Shown here: positions 34,301-45,736 of the stretch, in pieces
Numbering within the stretch: position 1 is the first letter of the stretch
Layout: each line of letters starts with the position of its first letter
NCBI GenBank assembly: GCA_023014365.1
Contig: JAEBUN010000052.1
Coordinates: forward strand, 124,001 to 188,000
Source of the DNA: Lepiota brunneoincarnata
Lineage: Eukaryota > Basidiomycota > Agaricomycetes > Agaricales > Agaricaceae
Reading direction: 5' to 3'
DNA length: 64,000 bases
Position numbers and translations under genes: made by a program
Notes under the pieces: model-generated
What the model saw: the letters and a program-made list of their open reading frames with translations, nothing else
Database searches by the model: none
Told to the model about the DNA's origin: nothing

Positions 34301-34443
34301 TTAGTGGTGGAAGAGGCAGTGTATTCGGAGTTTGATGTCGATGGAATGGCCGAGGGTCCGCTAATGCCAGGGATGACAGGTAATCCGTGAGCGGAAATGG
34401 CCGTTGCTGAGGCTTGTAAGACAGTGGGTCGAGTGGAGGTCAT
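31305..34443 (-). CDS. NLR-like protein: helical-bundle N-terminus, NB-ARC, TPR repeats (internal TGA)
   Basis: The five-exon model is 34443-34189, 34141-33990, 33935-33788, 33736-33692 and 33599 onward. Residues 1-200 are helical and resemble MLKL-N/HeLo-like bundles (VAKEVGELFKEFPYVKAFAG; KFDKLVNRNSRIETLAKYDH). NB-ARC follows PRPDQMIGRDEE: Walker A is GTGGMGKT (234-241), Walker B is ILCLDNF (306-312), the sensor region is LAIIMTMRG and GLPL is NGIPLAMKL. Then come 40-residue TPRs (KKAIELYQQSHDVLGEANDV). The frame meets TGA at 31,929-31,931, where every other unit has CGA; beyond it the same frame continues to 31,305. The product is therefore 756 residues, or 964 if read through. Proteins with this layout act as intracellular sensors in fungi; the death-inducing role of the N-terminus is inference. 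Confidence 0.75.
31929..31931 (-). other. In-frame TGA in the NLR TPR array (CGA to TGA at a CpG)
   Basis: The repeat unit reads GAGGTGTATTTGTGACGG where sister units have CGA. On the plus strand this is ca in place of cg at 31,930-31,931, a single transition at a CpG. About 200 further in-frame codons of good TPR sequence follow. Confidence 0.8.
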
Positions 34444-35560
34444 GGCTTGAGTCTTTGGGCGCCATTAATGCTGTATCGTTGTGTAGCAGCAATTCTCTCA
34501 CGAGGTCTTGATCGCGGGAACAATTCGGCGGCATCATTAACAAGGACCGACTTGTATGTTCTGCCATTGCATGCGACCAGCCACTGAGCTCATTTGGACG
34601 GGCTGCAATCTCGGGCATTTTGTTCCTCACTTTCGTACAGACGTTAGGGCAACCACCCCAGGTACAAAAGCATTGAGGCGGGAGGTGCTTGTCATTGGAC
34701 AGGCATAAATAGAGATGGCGTAGTCATCATTAACGTCTCTAGGTCCAACAGAAGTGTTGATTAGCAAAAAACTAGGCCGTCTAGAACCAGATCTAATTTT
34801 CAGAGCACGCAAACGCGTCCCTGAGACCATAGGACGCAACGCGAGAGTCAAGACAGCGAGTCTGGACCTGCTGCATGCCACATAGGCATGCAGCAAGTAC
34901 ACTTTTCCTTCTCGGACAATGATCATTTCACTACGCTGACTTATATATAACCTAGACCTTCCCTTGAGACCGCTTTCCTCAGTTCTCGTCGTAAACAAGT
35001 GCTGAGGTGAGTTTCTATATTTATCTTACATGCATCCTGTAGATACTCATGTCTCGTAGCTTAGTGGTGTTTCTTACACTAATGCTGAGGACCTGTGACA
35101 AGGTCACACCACTCGTACGTAGCATTTCCTCCCTCGCTTGCCAGCCTTCAATTTCGTGTATATACCACGCAATATCTAGCATCCTTTTCAACTACTGGCC
35201 ATACCTGATACCTCTAACTTGACGAACCCGTCACCAACTATGAGACCACCTTACAACGCGCCAACCTTGGCACTATCACATCTGGCACTCCCAATATGCC
35301 CAGCCAGCAAGGGAACGAGATGTCTCGCATGGAACAGTATCCCAACCATCACCGACACCGGTACCAACGCTAACACCACCACTACTTGCCACCAACCCCT
35401 GGCCTCAACCCTCGGAGCTTGACGAACCTTTTTCCAAATTTGCTACCACTGTTGAACACACCCCAAACACCAAGACTTCCCTAGTACTAGGGGCTCGTGC
35501 ACCTCTAGGCTCTATTTGTTACTGGTCTACCCATCCCCGATTCGCTATGAGGTCGCACCA
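34444..35560. other. Upstream region of the NLR gene and unrecognised sequence
   Basis: The first 100 bases resemble the region upstream of the NLR pseudogene (60,971-61,040), so the promoter was part of the duplication. An ORF of 123 codons (minus, 34,627-34,998) has no family feature. The rest holds nothing I can identify. Confidence 0.35.
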
Positions 35561-35569
35561 CCACTGTCC

Positions 35570-35880
35570 ACTATGGGTGTATGTACCCTCTAGACACTTT
35601 TGATCTACTATGGGTGAGTGCATTCCTTCCCATTTGCTACGGGTGTACGCTCCCTCTATTTGCTACAAGGGTACACACCCTCTATTTGTTATGGGTTTAC
35701 GCACCCTCCCTTTTGCTATGGGTTTATGCATCTGCTAATCGCTATGGGTGTATGCACCCTCTATTCACACCTTCTATTCGCTATGGGTGTACACACCCTC
35801 TATTTACCATGGGTGGTATGAACCTCTCTACCCGCTACATGGGTATACACTCTTTATTCAGTATGGGAGCCATACTCCCC
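35570..35880. repeat. Degenerate minisatellite
   Basis: About nine irregular units of roughly 25-36 bp share the core ctatttgctatgggtgtac followed by gcaccct or acaccct. Units vary in length and are mutated, so the array is old. Confidence 0.75.
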
Positions 35881-36059
35881 CTTGCCGTTTTTGAACCGCC
35901 TGTTGGGGGTTAGCTCGCCTCGTCAGCGCTGTCTCGGCTGTGGCGGTAATCTGGGTGACCCGACTGTGCTTCCTACTTGGCCTCACCACACAGGGTCAAT
36001 GGGGCTTGAAGAAAGCCCCATCCCTCTCTTCCAGCTTACCCAGTATCAAGTTCTGTTAT

Positions 36060-39000
36060 TCTACATCACTGGTAATTTATGATTTATATTTTATGTTGCC
36101 TGGATGCCTCACAGTGCAAGGCTGAAGTGCCTGAGGCCATGATTGAAGTGGGTATTGGGTGCAGCCATCTGAACTGATGGAATATGCAAAGGCAAGTGAT
36201 TGGACACCTGAAGCCCAGAACCATTGGGCAACTCCAGTATATGAGAGATAGGTGAAGTGTGGAAAGTACCTGTGTGACCCACTTGTAAGTTATTGATGTA
36301 GAATATGAATGCTGGTGAAAAACTCACATGTCAGCTTTGTCAAACTTGACACTCTCCCATCCCAGGATGAAGATGCCTGCAACAAGCATATAGAGACCAA
36401 ACAACAGGTGCAAGCAGCCAAGAATTTGTGGTGATATCAAGTCAGAGGTCACAAATTTGAACCTACCATCAAATATCAGCTTGACTGAGGTGATGGATGT
36501 AGTGAACAGGGGTAGGCAGGGGTACAAGAGAAATGGTGTATGGTTGTGCCTGGTTGCCTACAGCATGCAGGGGTCCTCCTTGCATGTACAGGTAGGCCCC
36601 TGGAAAATCTCAATGTGGATGTGAGGATGAACATGGGCAAATCTGACCCTCAGATCAGATCTGTGCCCCAGGCTTTTGAGTGACAGGAAGGCCAAATGTT
36701 GGAGGCTCCAGCTTGAATAAGGTCCCAGTAACCAGTGAAGATCAGAGCTGCTGTGGGGACAAATACTACACTGGTAGCCAACCAAGTGTGTCCTAGTCAC
36801 CAGGCAATTGACTGTTCTGCTTTGTTATTTTTTTGGATTCCAATAGCCTGGCCAAATGTTTAAGTACCACCAATAAAAATTACACTCCTCTATGGGACAT
36901 TCCAGGGGTCTGTCCGGAACTGTGCCTTTCCTGACATGTGGGAATCATGGGCCCCCTCACCACCTGTTTGTGCCAGTGATGGGCAAACCAGTTGAGAGTA
37001 TGTCAGTCACCAATCTGAAGTCAATAGCTTTTGATGCCTAGCTATCAAAGCCAAATAGCTCATGGCTAGCATGATACTAGTAATTGATATCATCATCACC
37101 AATGTGTGGGCTCCTCAGCTTTGTGCAAATTTCCCTGTTCTAAGCCATCAGAAGTGATATGGCTAGCAAGATCTGAAGGTGATATCTCACAACCTCAGGA
37201 GGCAGAGCTTGTGAATTATTATTGAGTGCCAATGCTGCCAGTGACAATGGGGATGATATCAAGATGGATGCAACTGTGGAACAAGTTCTCTTTGGTGTTT
37301 AACTTCAGATATATATGAATGAATGCTACTATGTAGTTTTATCTTGATGATTTTCAAGCCAGTAAACATTTGCATAGGTTTTTCAAGGCATGGGTAAGAT
37401 CAAGCTTAGCTTCCTGTGCAGGTGCTACCTTTGCCACTGCTACTAGTACTTTAGCTAGCTTCAAACTAGCTGGCTAGATCAGTGGCCATCAACAGCTTGC
37501 TAGCAGCTCATCCATCACTGGTTTGCACACAGGACACCTCTGTCAGTATATGGACAATTCCCCCAATGTTCCACCTCCACACAGGCAACTTTTATGATGC
37601 ATCTGGGTTTGTGTTGTTGGTGAGTATGGTATTTCAAAGTGCAGTCATGCTAAACCAGTTCACCCACCTACCTGCCATGGAGAGGATCCAACAGACACTA
37701 CTTTCACCCACTTCTACATCATCTGCTTCCCAGGGCCCCACAACAACCTCCCCAGTTCATTCACCTTCAGCCTTTCTCAACATCTAGCACAATTTGGATC
37801 CTATCAAGAAGTAGTTCTGTGCAGGATTCATCAGTGATCCCCCCCTCCAACAATTCTTTGGATCAATACCCAGATACACTAGCCTAGATATCATTCATGA
37901 TGAAAGTAGAGAGCATCTTTCAGCAAAGCACTCTGGCAATCAACTTTCCTCCAGCGTCAATAGCATCATCCCTGAGCAAAACCAGGCTTCATGCAAGAGA
38001 AGTCCAGGGTGCTGGTCAATAAGAGAGCTGCAGCATCAATTCAGTCACCTTACAATGGTAATTCCAGTCTCCATCTTCTGGCAGCAATACCCTGGCTGCT
38101 TGAAGATGACCTCTCATGCTCATAGGAACTGTACAGCTTTAAGAAAGAAATATTACCCATGCACCATCCTGTCTATTCATCTGGAAAATCATTTTATCAA
38201 AATACATTTATAATCACTTGGTTTATCCAACTAATCTCTCTAGTTGTGCTGATTCCTTATTTTAGGAAGGGCTCTAAAAAAACAGAACAGATCTGCATTT
38301 TGTGATGAACAATTGATGTGTTGTTGAGGTGCTGGCAGCACAACATGCCAAATTTACTCCACTCTTATATAGGTAAGAATGTATTTAAGTGTACAAGCAG
38401 CAACTTTCCAATCTTAAATAAATCCCATATCACAACTCTTGTCCAACCAGCAAGCACTACACCCCTAACAAGTGAATTTTGCTGGACAATCACTATGGTG
38501 GTGCTTGGCTCCACCCATAGCATGTTGTTCATTGGCCTCATTCTCTCAACATGGTAAGAGGCAATGGCTATCCTGTACAAGCCGATCATGACAACTTGAA
38601 TTTTATTATGATCCAATAGCCTATATGGAGTGAATGTGAGTTGATGTCAGATGTTCCCACCACTAATTCACCTTACAATGCACATGTGCAGCTGTTACAG
38701 ATGTACAACTACTACAGAAAATTCCCTCATGACCACATAATTCCAAATATAACCATGAGTTCAATATCTCTTGTTGTGCTTCTTGTAGCTGAGATATGAT
38801 TTGTGTATGGTATGTAGGTTGTCCTGGCCATGTACACCCAAGTGATTGGTGAGCATGATGCATCTTAATCAAATTGCTCTCAGGCTTTTGGATACTATTG
38901 GCACTGGGGACACTGCTCAAGGGGTATACTGGTATCTCATAACACACTATGGTGATCCCTTAACACTGGTGATCATTGACAAGTATGTCCATTCAGCCAG

Positions 39001-39780
39001 GTACATACAGCTTGCTAATGGTGTGCTTGACTTTTAGGGGACTTGAGGTACATACTAACATATACTTGACTGTAGAATCTCTCACCAATGATCATGTGAG
39101 AACAGTTTGAGTGCTTGAGCATGGTGAGATGCAGAGCATACTTTATTTGCTGATCATTATGGCTACTGGTATTGCAGGTCTTGGTGACCTTCATTGTGCA
39201 ATGGTAGGAATCCTTGTAACCAAGAATATGCTTGTGGCTGAAAGCATTAACCTATAGCTTCTTCAGTTATAGTGTTTGGAGTGGTGCATACAATTCATCA
39301 TTTGGGCAAGGATTGTCTCAAAATAATTTCATACATCATCAGTCTCAAACAAGAATTTAATGGTCACTGGATTCATAGTAAGTAGCATTACTTCAGGTCA
39401 ACCAGTTTGTGAACTGATTCTATATCAGTACATCCTTGCAATCACTACCTTTGGTACATTGAGCATTTGTCCTGAAACCAGCTCTGTAAATACTTTGGCT
39501 GATTATGGTAACCTCCAGCTCTGGGACTTGGTATGTGCTTTTTATAGCTGGTACAGCTTCCAGTAGCATTGAAGACCATGAAAGTGGTAGCACAGAGCAT
39601 TTTTGTTCATGTTTATTTTGCTGGACTGGGGGTTTATAGGCAGTGGGTGAATCACAAGTGCCAACAACATGTTCCTGCTGTTTACCTCACTGATGCCTGT
39701 CCTGGGTTCTATTCAGGCTTCAATTTGGTTTGGCTGCACTCTGTGATATCTCAATCACAATTTCCCTGTGCTATTATTTT
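36060..39780. other. Strongly CpG-depleted stretch
   Basis: Almost no CG dinucleotide is seen across about 3.7 kb, while TG and CA are abundant; flanks on both sides have CG at ordinary density. Stops occur in all frames. The pattern fits old deamination of methylated CpG, as seen in silenced repeats. Much of the stretch has no recognisable content; a membrane-protein remnant occupies its right end. Confidence 0.75.
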
Positions 39781-40170
39781 CGCTTCCACAAGGGAGACTT
39801 CAAGGAGTAGGCCTCTATATACTCCTCCACCCATTTATTTAGTCCCATTGATTCTTGCTGCACAGGACTGACATGCTTCTGGATAAACTAGTGATTTACA
39901 CTGTCAATCGTGGAATTGCAACAGCGTAAGCACCAGCTTTTCCTCTACCTGTTATCTTCAGGATGGCTGAGTGAATATTTGTGCAGGACCATCCAAATAC
40001 TCATTATGACTCTGGTGTGTGCATACACCATTACCGGGTGATTTCCCTCTCATTCATAAGCATTTGGTTCATCATCATGCCACAGAACTTCATATGGGCT
40101 CCCTTCTTTGCAGTTCTAAGCAAAGGTTTGTCGGTCACCTGCAAGCTCTCTTTCGAAGATGAAGATTAAT
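38840..40170 (+). pseudogene. Decayed DUF6534-type multi-helix membrane protein
   Basis: Pieces in order resemble the basidiomycete DUF6534-associated membrane family. They are LLDTIGTGDTAQGVYWYLIT HYGDPLTL (near 38,890-38,975), a helix IVSSITSG...YQYILAITTF (39,365-39,450), TDMLLDKLVIYTVNRGIATA (39,868-39,928) ending at a GTAAGC donor, and MPQNFIWAPFFAVLSK (40,078-40,125). The first two lie in the CpG-depleted tract, with frame breaks and stops between them; the last two lie in normal-CpG sequence and look less damaged. Function in the family is unknown. Confidence 0.5.
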
Positions 40171-41002
40171 GTGTTCTGTCATGCCTAGTTCACATCATCT
40201 CGTTATTGGTGACGTGAGTCGTTTACACAGCTCCGCATGCGAAAATACCCACCCAAACGGAGCATGCACCTAGGCTAAATCGCTGCAAGTCACATAACGA
40301 TAATATCATGCAGGTAAATTCCGTGCAGCTCGAGTCGGGCGTTGGAGGTATATCAGTGTATGCAGACCCATCTATGCAAGTCAACTCCTTTGCGGTGAGG
40401 ACCCTCAGCTTCACCAAATCCCTTGATGAATCTGATGAATAACAGATGCATAGGATTGATGGGGTGCCTACCAGAGACATTGTCAGAGAGAATACCGTAA
40501 CAGTGAATAAAGCATAGGGTGGCAATTACTCAATTCAATGCAATGGCTGCATACATTTGTCTGTGTGGTATTGTAGGGGTGGACGAGTGGCTGCAGGTCT
40601 AACGGCCACCACTCATCACCTCTAGTAGTTGTGTGATGAACCCGGAACGAACCCTGATGGACCCCCTGGCGTACCCAGATCAGGAACCTCGTAGCGCCCA
40701 CATCTAAGGCAGCTGCGATCATTCTGACAAACCTCCCCGTTCCACTTCCGTCGTCACCCATTCAAAAGTTTTCTCGCTGTTTCCATTCTTTTCCCTGAGT
40801 TCCCGAGCAGAGTATAATTCCTCGCTGTTTCTATACCTCGCAGACTACTCCCCTCCTCACGTAGCTACAAAATTTTCCCATTTTTCTCTCCTGTTTCACA
40901 TTCCCTGTCTCTCAAGTAGCTTAGTTCCATTTGTCTTACATCCTCCTATTGCTTTCGGGAGTACGAAAAAATTGATCTATTGTACCAATGCTCGTATGTA
41001 AG
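40171..41002. other. Intergenic, no gene recognised
   Basis: A 92-codon minus-strand frame (40,483-40,761) shows no known motif. Nothing else is identified before the NLR fragment. Confidence 0.35.
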
Positions 41003-41190
41003 CCGATTCACGAGCTTGTCAAGTTTCCCCGCACACCCTTTTGGGTTTTTGTTCCGAGCGTGCTGTGGATTTGTTCAAGGAGACTGAGCAGTGAATGAGC
41101 TGATCCGCAAAGGGGGAAAGGGATCGAATGTCGTTACCGGTTGTACTCTCCTAATTCCTCCTCGGTATCCCTCAGCTGAGCCCTAGTTTG
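41003..41190 (-). pseudogene. Isolated NLR fragment (exon 3, intron, exon 2 region)
   Basis: About 185 bp match 33,855-34,033 of the NLR gene at high identity. The match covers part of exon 3, the intron with GTAACGAC/CTCAG ends, and part of exon 2. Nothing of the rest of the gene is present. This is the third NLR-derived locus in the window. Confidence 0.75.
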
Positions 41191-41526
41191 CTTGTTGCGG
41201 TATATAAACGCTGAATCCAAAAAAGGACCACAAGCACGGTGCCGGGTACCCAAAGTCAAATCACATGTTCCAACCGCAGTTCAAAGCGCAACCAATCTCA
41301 CTAGGCCAGTACAGGTAGTTTCCAGCCTGTGCTCAGCGACACCACGTTACCACTTAGGTCTGCCTGCTGAAGGTTGAACGTTGAACCGTGATCTTTGTGC
41401 CCTCTTTGCACAGCCACATCACCGGCACTGTTTATTATAGATCTGCTTTATGTCCGACTGATTGTCTTCTCTGCTTTATCTTAACATCACCCACATAACC
41501 CACTGACTCACAGCACATCGAATCTT
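41191..41526. other. Region upstream of the second TPR-CHAT gene
   Basis: No coding family is recognised. It presumably held the promoter of the TPR-CHAT gene that begins at 41,527. Confidence 0.35.
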
Positions 41527-42292
41527 ATGGGTAATGTCGCTTCTAGAGAAGATGGGGATGATAAGGACCCGGATAGAGCACATCGGAGTTTTTCTGCAGC
41601 TGGGGCTACTTCCGACGACCAGCCCGAGCGCATGGGGGCGCTTAACGATAGAATCGAGGAGGTGATCAAGAATCTGCAGCAACCTGTGCGACTCACTCCT
41701 GATGGTCACCCCAACAAACCAGCAGATCTCAGCAACATCGGAGAATCCTTCATGGATCAGTTTCAGCGTACAGGAGGACTTAGTCACTTCGAGTAGGCGA
41801 TCAGGAACGCACAGCAAAAAGTATTGCTCACTCGTGATGACCACCCTGACAAACCAGCACATCTCAGCAACCTCGGAAAATGCTTTGGGATTTGATTTAG
41901 GCGTACAAGAGTGCTTAGCGACATCGGGGAGGCGATCAAAAATCTGCAGCAGGCCGTGCTGCTCACTCCTGATGACCATCCTGACAAACCAGCACGTCTT
42001 GGCAACCTCGGATTATTCCTTGAGCATCGGTTTCGGTGTACAGGGGCGCTTAGCGACATCGAAGAGGCGACCAAAAATCTACAGCAGGCCGTGCGGCTCA
42101 TCCCTGATGACCACCCTGACAGACCAGCATGTCTCAGCAACCTCGGAAGATCCTTCGTAATTCAATTTGAGCGTGCAGGGGTGCTCAGCGACCTCGATGA
42201 GGCGATCAAGAACGGGCAGCAGGCAGTATTGCTCACTCCCGATGATCATCCTGACAAAGCCGCACGTCTCAGCAGCCTTCCACAGTCAGTTT
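41527..42292 (+). pseudogene. Disabled 5' part of the second TPR-CHAT gene
   Basis: The original start appears to be ATG 41,527 (MGNVASREDGDDKD), followed by 45-residue TPR units (IKNLQQ-VRLTPDGHPNKPADLSNIG). Three lesions follow: GAG to TAG at 41,794-41,796, CGA to TGA at 41,893-41,895, and a small deletion near 42,276-42,285 that shifts frame (ORFs at 41,911-42,300 and 42,167 onward). Both stops fall at the same place in their repeat unit as sense codons in sister units. The downstream part is undamaged. Confidence 0.8.
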
Positions 42293-44705
42293 ATGCGTAA
42301 AGGGGTGCTTAGCGACATCGATGAGGTGATCAAAAATCTGCAGCAGACCGTGCGGCTCACTCCTGAATACTACCCTGACAAACAAGCAGATCTCAGCAAC
42401 CTCGGAATCTCCTTTACGGCTCGGTTTCGGCGTACCGGAGTGCTCAGCGATCTCGAGGAGGCGATCAAAAATCTGCGGCAGGCTGTGCTGCTCACTCCTG
42501 ATAACCACTCCGACAAACCAACATATCTCAGCAACCTCGGAATGTGCCTCGACAGTCAGTTTCGGCGCACAGGGGCGCTTGGTGCCATCGAGGAGGCGAT
42601 CAAAAATCAGCAGCAGGCCGTGCTGCTCACTCCTGACGACCACCCTGACAGACCTACACGTCTCACCAACCTCGGAACACACTTTGGGGTTCGGTTTCAG
42701 CATACAGGGGTGCTTAGCGACATCGAGGAGGCGGTTAAAAACCTGCAGCAGGCAGTATTGCTCACTCCTGATGACCATCCTGACAAGGCAAAACATCTCA
42801 GCAGCCTCGGAGCATCCTTCGACGTTCAGTCCGAACATACAGGGGTGCTTAGTGACCTTGAGGAAGCGATCCAAAATCATCAGCAGGCCCTGTTGCTCAC
42901 CCCTGATGACCATCCTAACAAACCACAATGGTTCAGAAATCTCGCTATTTCCTTCCAGAGTCAGTTCCACCACACTGGGTCATCCAGTGACTTGGATAAC
43001 GCGATTTCACATTTTCGGTCAGCCGCGACCTCCAACATTGGCTTACCTTCACTCAGATCCAGTGCATCCCGAGAATGGGCTCGCTTGGAAGCTAGCCGGG
43101 ATTCACTTTCCGCCTTGGATGCTTATCGTCGAGCCATCGATCTCATCCCACAGGTCGCTTGGATTGGAGATCCCATTTCTACGCGACATTCTCAACTCAA
43201 CGACCTTGGCGACGTTTCCAGAGAAGCCGCTGCATTCGCCCCTGATGTTGGCCAACCAGATCTTGCACTTGAGTGGCTTGAACAAGGCCATGCAGTCGTT
43301 TGGAATCAGCTATTCAACCTCCGACCTTCATTACACGACCTTCAGCAAGCTTACCCAGATATCTGCGCTGAGTTTGACCAAGTCTCAAATCAGCTCCGGC
43401 ATGCAACTACCCGAGGACATGCCATGATGTCCGATGATCCGATGAGCTCCCTCGAGGAAGAAACTCAGCACCATCATCGCCTTGCTGAAAAGTGGTACTC
43501 GCTTATCGAGACAATCCAATCGCTTCCGGAGTTTGGAGACTTTCTACTTCCAAAGAAGGTCACCGTTCTGAAGGACGCTGCCAGTTCAGGTCCTGTGGTT
43601 ATTGTTAATGTTCATGAGCGCCGGCGCGATGCCTTGATTCTAGAACGAGGCAGAGATCAGGTGCTCCATATTCCACTGGACAGGCTCCGCTACGAGGATG
43701 TGGATAAGATGTGGAAATCCCTCGGGCATGATCTTTCCGATCGCGGGTATCACCGCCGAAGCAGTGGATCAGTGGGGGGAAATTCACGTCTAGTCGGGAT
43801 TCTCTCGAAACTTTATTCAAGTATCGTGAATCCAATTCTTCATGCCTTGGGTTTGAAGGTAATGGTCACTCGCTATCATAGAATGCACTCACTGACAATA
43901 GTTTCAGACAGGTGGGCGTAATCCCTTAACCCTTCCCCGCATTTGGTGGTGTCCAACCGGCCCCCTCACCTTCCTTCCACTTCATGCCGCCTGTCGTCCC
44001 TTGGGAGCTAAGATAGATGGGACATTCAATTATGTGATCTCGTCATACACACCAACAATCAATGCTTTGTTGGAGGCGCGAGCGATGAAACAACAGCCAT
44101 TCAACCAACTTGTCGGTATCTCCATGAGCGACACCCCGGGTCAAGGCTTGCTACCATGTGCAGAGACAGAGATGACTAAGATAGGAGAGCTTTTCTCAGC
44201 GGACTCTGGGTGGAAATTCCAAGGACTTCGAAATGAGCAGGCGACGGGAAAGCAGGTGCTGACTCACATGGCGAACAGCAGCTGGATCCATCTCGCATGT
44301 CATGCTGTTCAGGATGAAGAAGAACCCACGCAGAGTGGTTTTTACCTCCATGACGGCCGTTTGGCAATCACAGATATCATTGCCAGTCCACTTGCCAATG
44401 CCGACTTTGCGTACTTGTCAGCTTGCGAAACGGCGACTGGAGACTTGGAGGCGTCGGATGAAGCAGTGCACATTACTGGTGCGATGTTGGGAGCAGGATA
44501 TCGGAGTGTAATTGGGACGATGTGGGCAATACCCGATGAAGCGGCTCTGATAATAGCTGAAAATGTTTATTCCTATCTTCTTTCCGAGGACCAACCAAAC
44601 AGCGAACGGGCAGCACGAGCGCTGCATGAAGCCGTCAAGAAGCTGCGAGAGTCGGGTCATGAATCGTTTGATTCTTGGGTATCTTTTGTACACTATGGTA
44701 TATGA
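42293..44705 (+). CDS. TPR-CHAT protein, 5'-truncated reading frame
   Basis: From the first in-frame Met after the frameshift, exons 42293-43858 and 43908-44705 encode 787 residues. They cover about five 45-residue TPR units, the linker (LEWLEQGHAVVWNQLFNLRP) and a complete CHAT domain with HLACHA and LSACETATG. The intron has the same position and phase as in the 25-29 kb gene. The CHAT part is close to that gene (FNQLVGISMSDTPGQ, SSWIHLACHA, GAMLGAGYRSVIGTMWAIPDE). If transcribed from an internal start it could give a short TPR-CHAT protease; if only the upstream start is used the gene is dead. Confidence 0.65.
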
Positions 44706-45329
44706 TGTATACAACAACCACATTGGTAAATTTACTGCCTCTGTACCTTGTATGTCGTCGATACTACAACCAAGTTCATGTACGGTATCATTCCTCTAAC
44801 GGCCTATTGGCTCTGTATCAATCCTGAACACTCCCGCTATCAATAGCTCTTTTGAAGACTGCGGTTGGGGCGCGGACATCGTCAGTATCTCAAGGACAAG
44901 CATATCAGCTCTGGGAAAGAGTGAAATCCACCCCAATGTCCATTCCAGCTATTCGATTGCCTTACTTGATGTGGTACCTTAAATACTGGGACTTCCACTG
45001 AGACGAGCAATGTAGGGCACAGGCATCCTTGGATCAGCATAATTCCAGATGGAATGGACGAATGGCAGGTGGGGGAGCTCTTGATATCTTCATGGCGGTT
45101 GCTGAAGAGAGGGAATGCTCGATTGTAGTACGAAGAAAGCAAAGGAGCTTCCACACGAACTTCCGGAGCTGGTTGATGTGATCAAATTGGCGGAAACAGA
45201 GTATAAGAACACCCGGAACCTGGGTTAGTATTCAGAGTGACTATAACTCAGGCTTTCATCTTTGATGCGTACATACCCAGTGATCTTGCGTCCTCGAGCC
45301 CGAACACAATGCATCGGTGGCCTCTCACG
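44706..45329. other. Intergenic, no gene recognised
   Basis: This is the 3' flank of the second TPR-CHAT gene. No coding or repeat family was identified before the segmental duplication begins. Confidence 0.35.
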
Positions 45330-45736
45330 TGCTCGTTGATCCTCTCATCTGATACGCACTGCTCGTAAGGATCCCCACCACAGGATCCTTACACTCAGTT
45401 GCTTCCTCTGGTATGTTGCCTCAGTCTCTGAATAAAGCGATTTGGGATTAGCCACACTTAAGCGCATGAATATCTTCACTCCCGCAATTTTCTGTACTGC
45501 CCGATAGCTTTCTGATCAGCATGTCCAGGAGACCAGCACCCACCACTGTGAATGGCGCATAGACGTCACCAATATCAGGGACAGTATTGGGCGCTTGACG
45601 AGCTGAGGTGAACTACTTGCCCATCCTGGGCGTAAGGCGCGATGCTCGGTCACTCCACTCACACATAATGTCATGAATATGTAATTCTCAGAATACCGAC
45701 TAGGTACACCTTCGCGGCAACACAGTGACGAATCTC

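Noticed and set aside
42269..42973. A 234-codon minus-strand ORF opposite the second TPR-CHAT gene
   Set aside because: It is an antisense shadow of the TPR units with a repeated but meaningless protein pattern.
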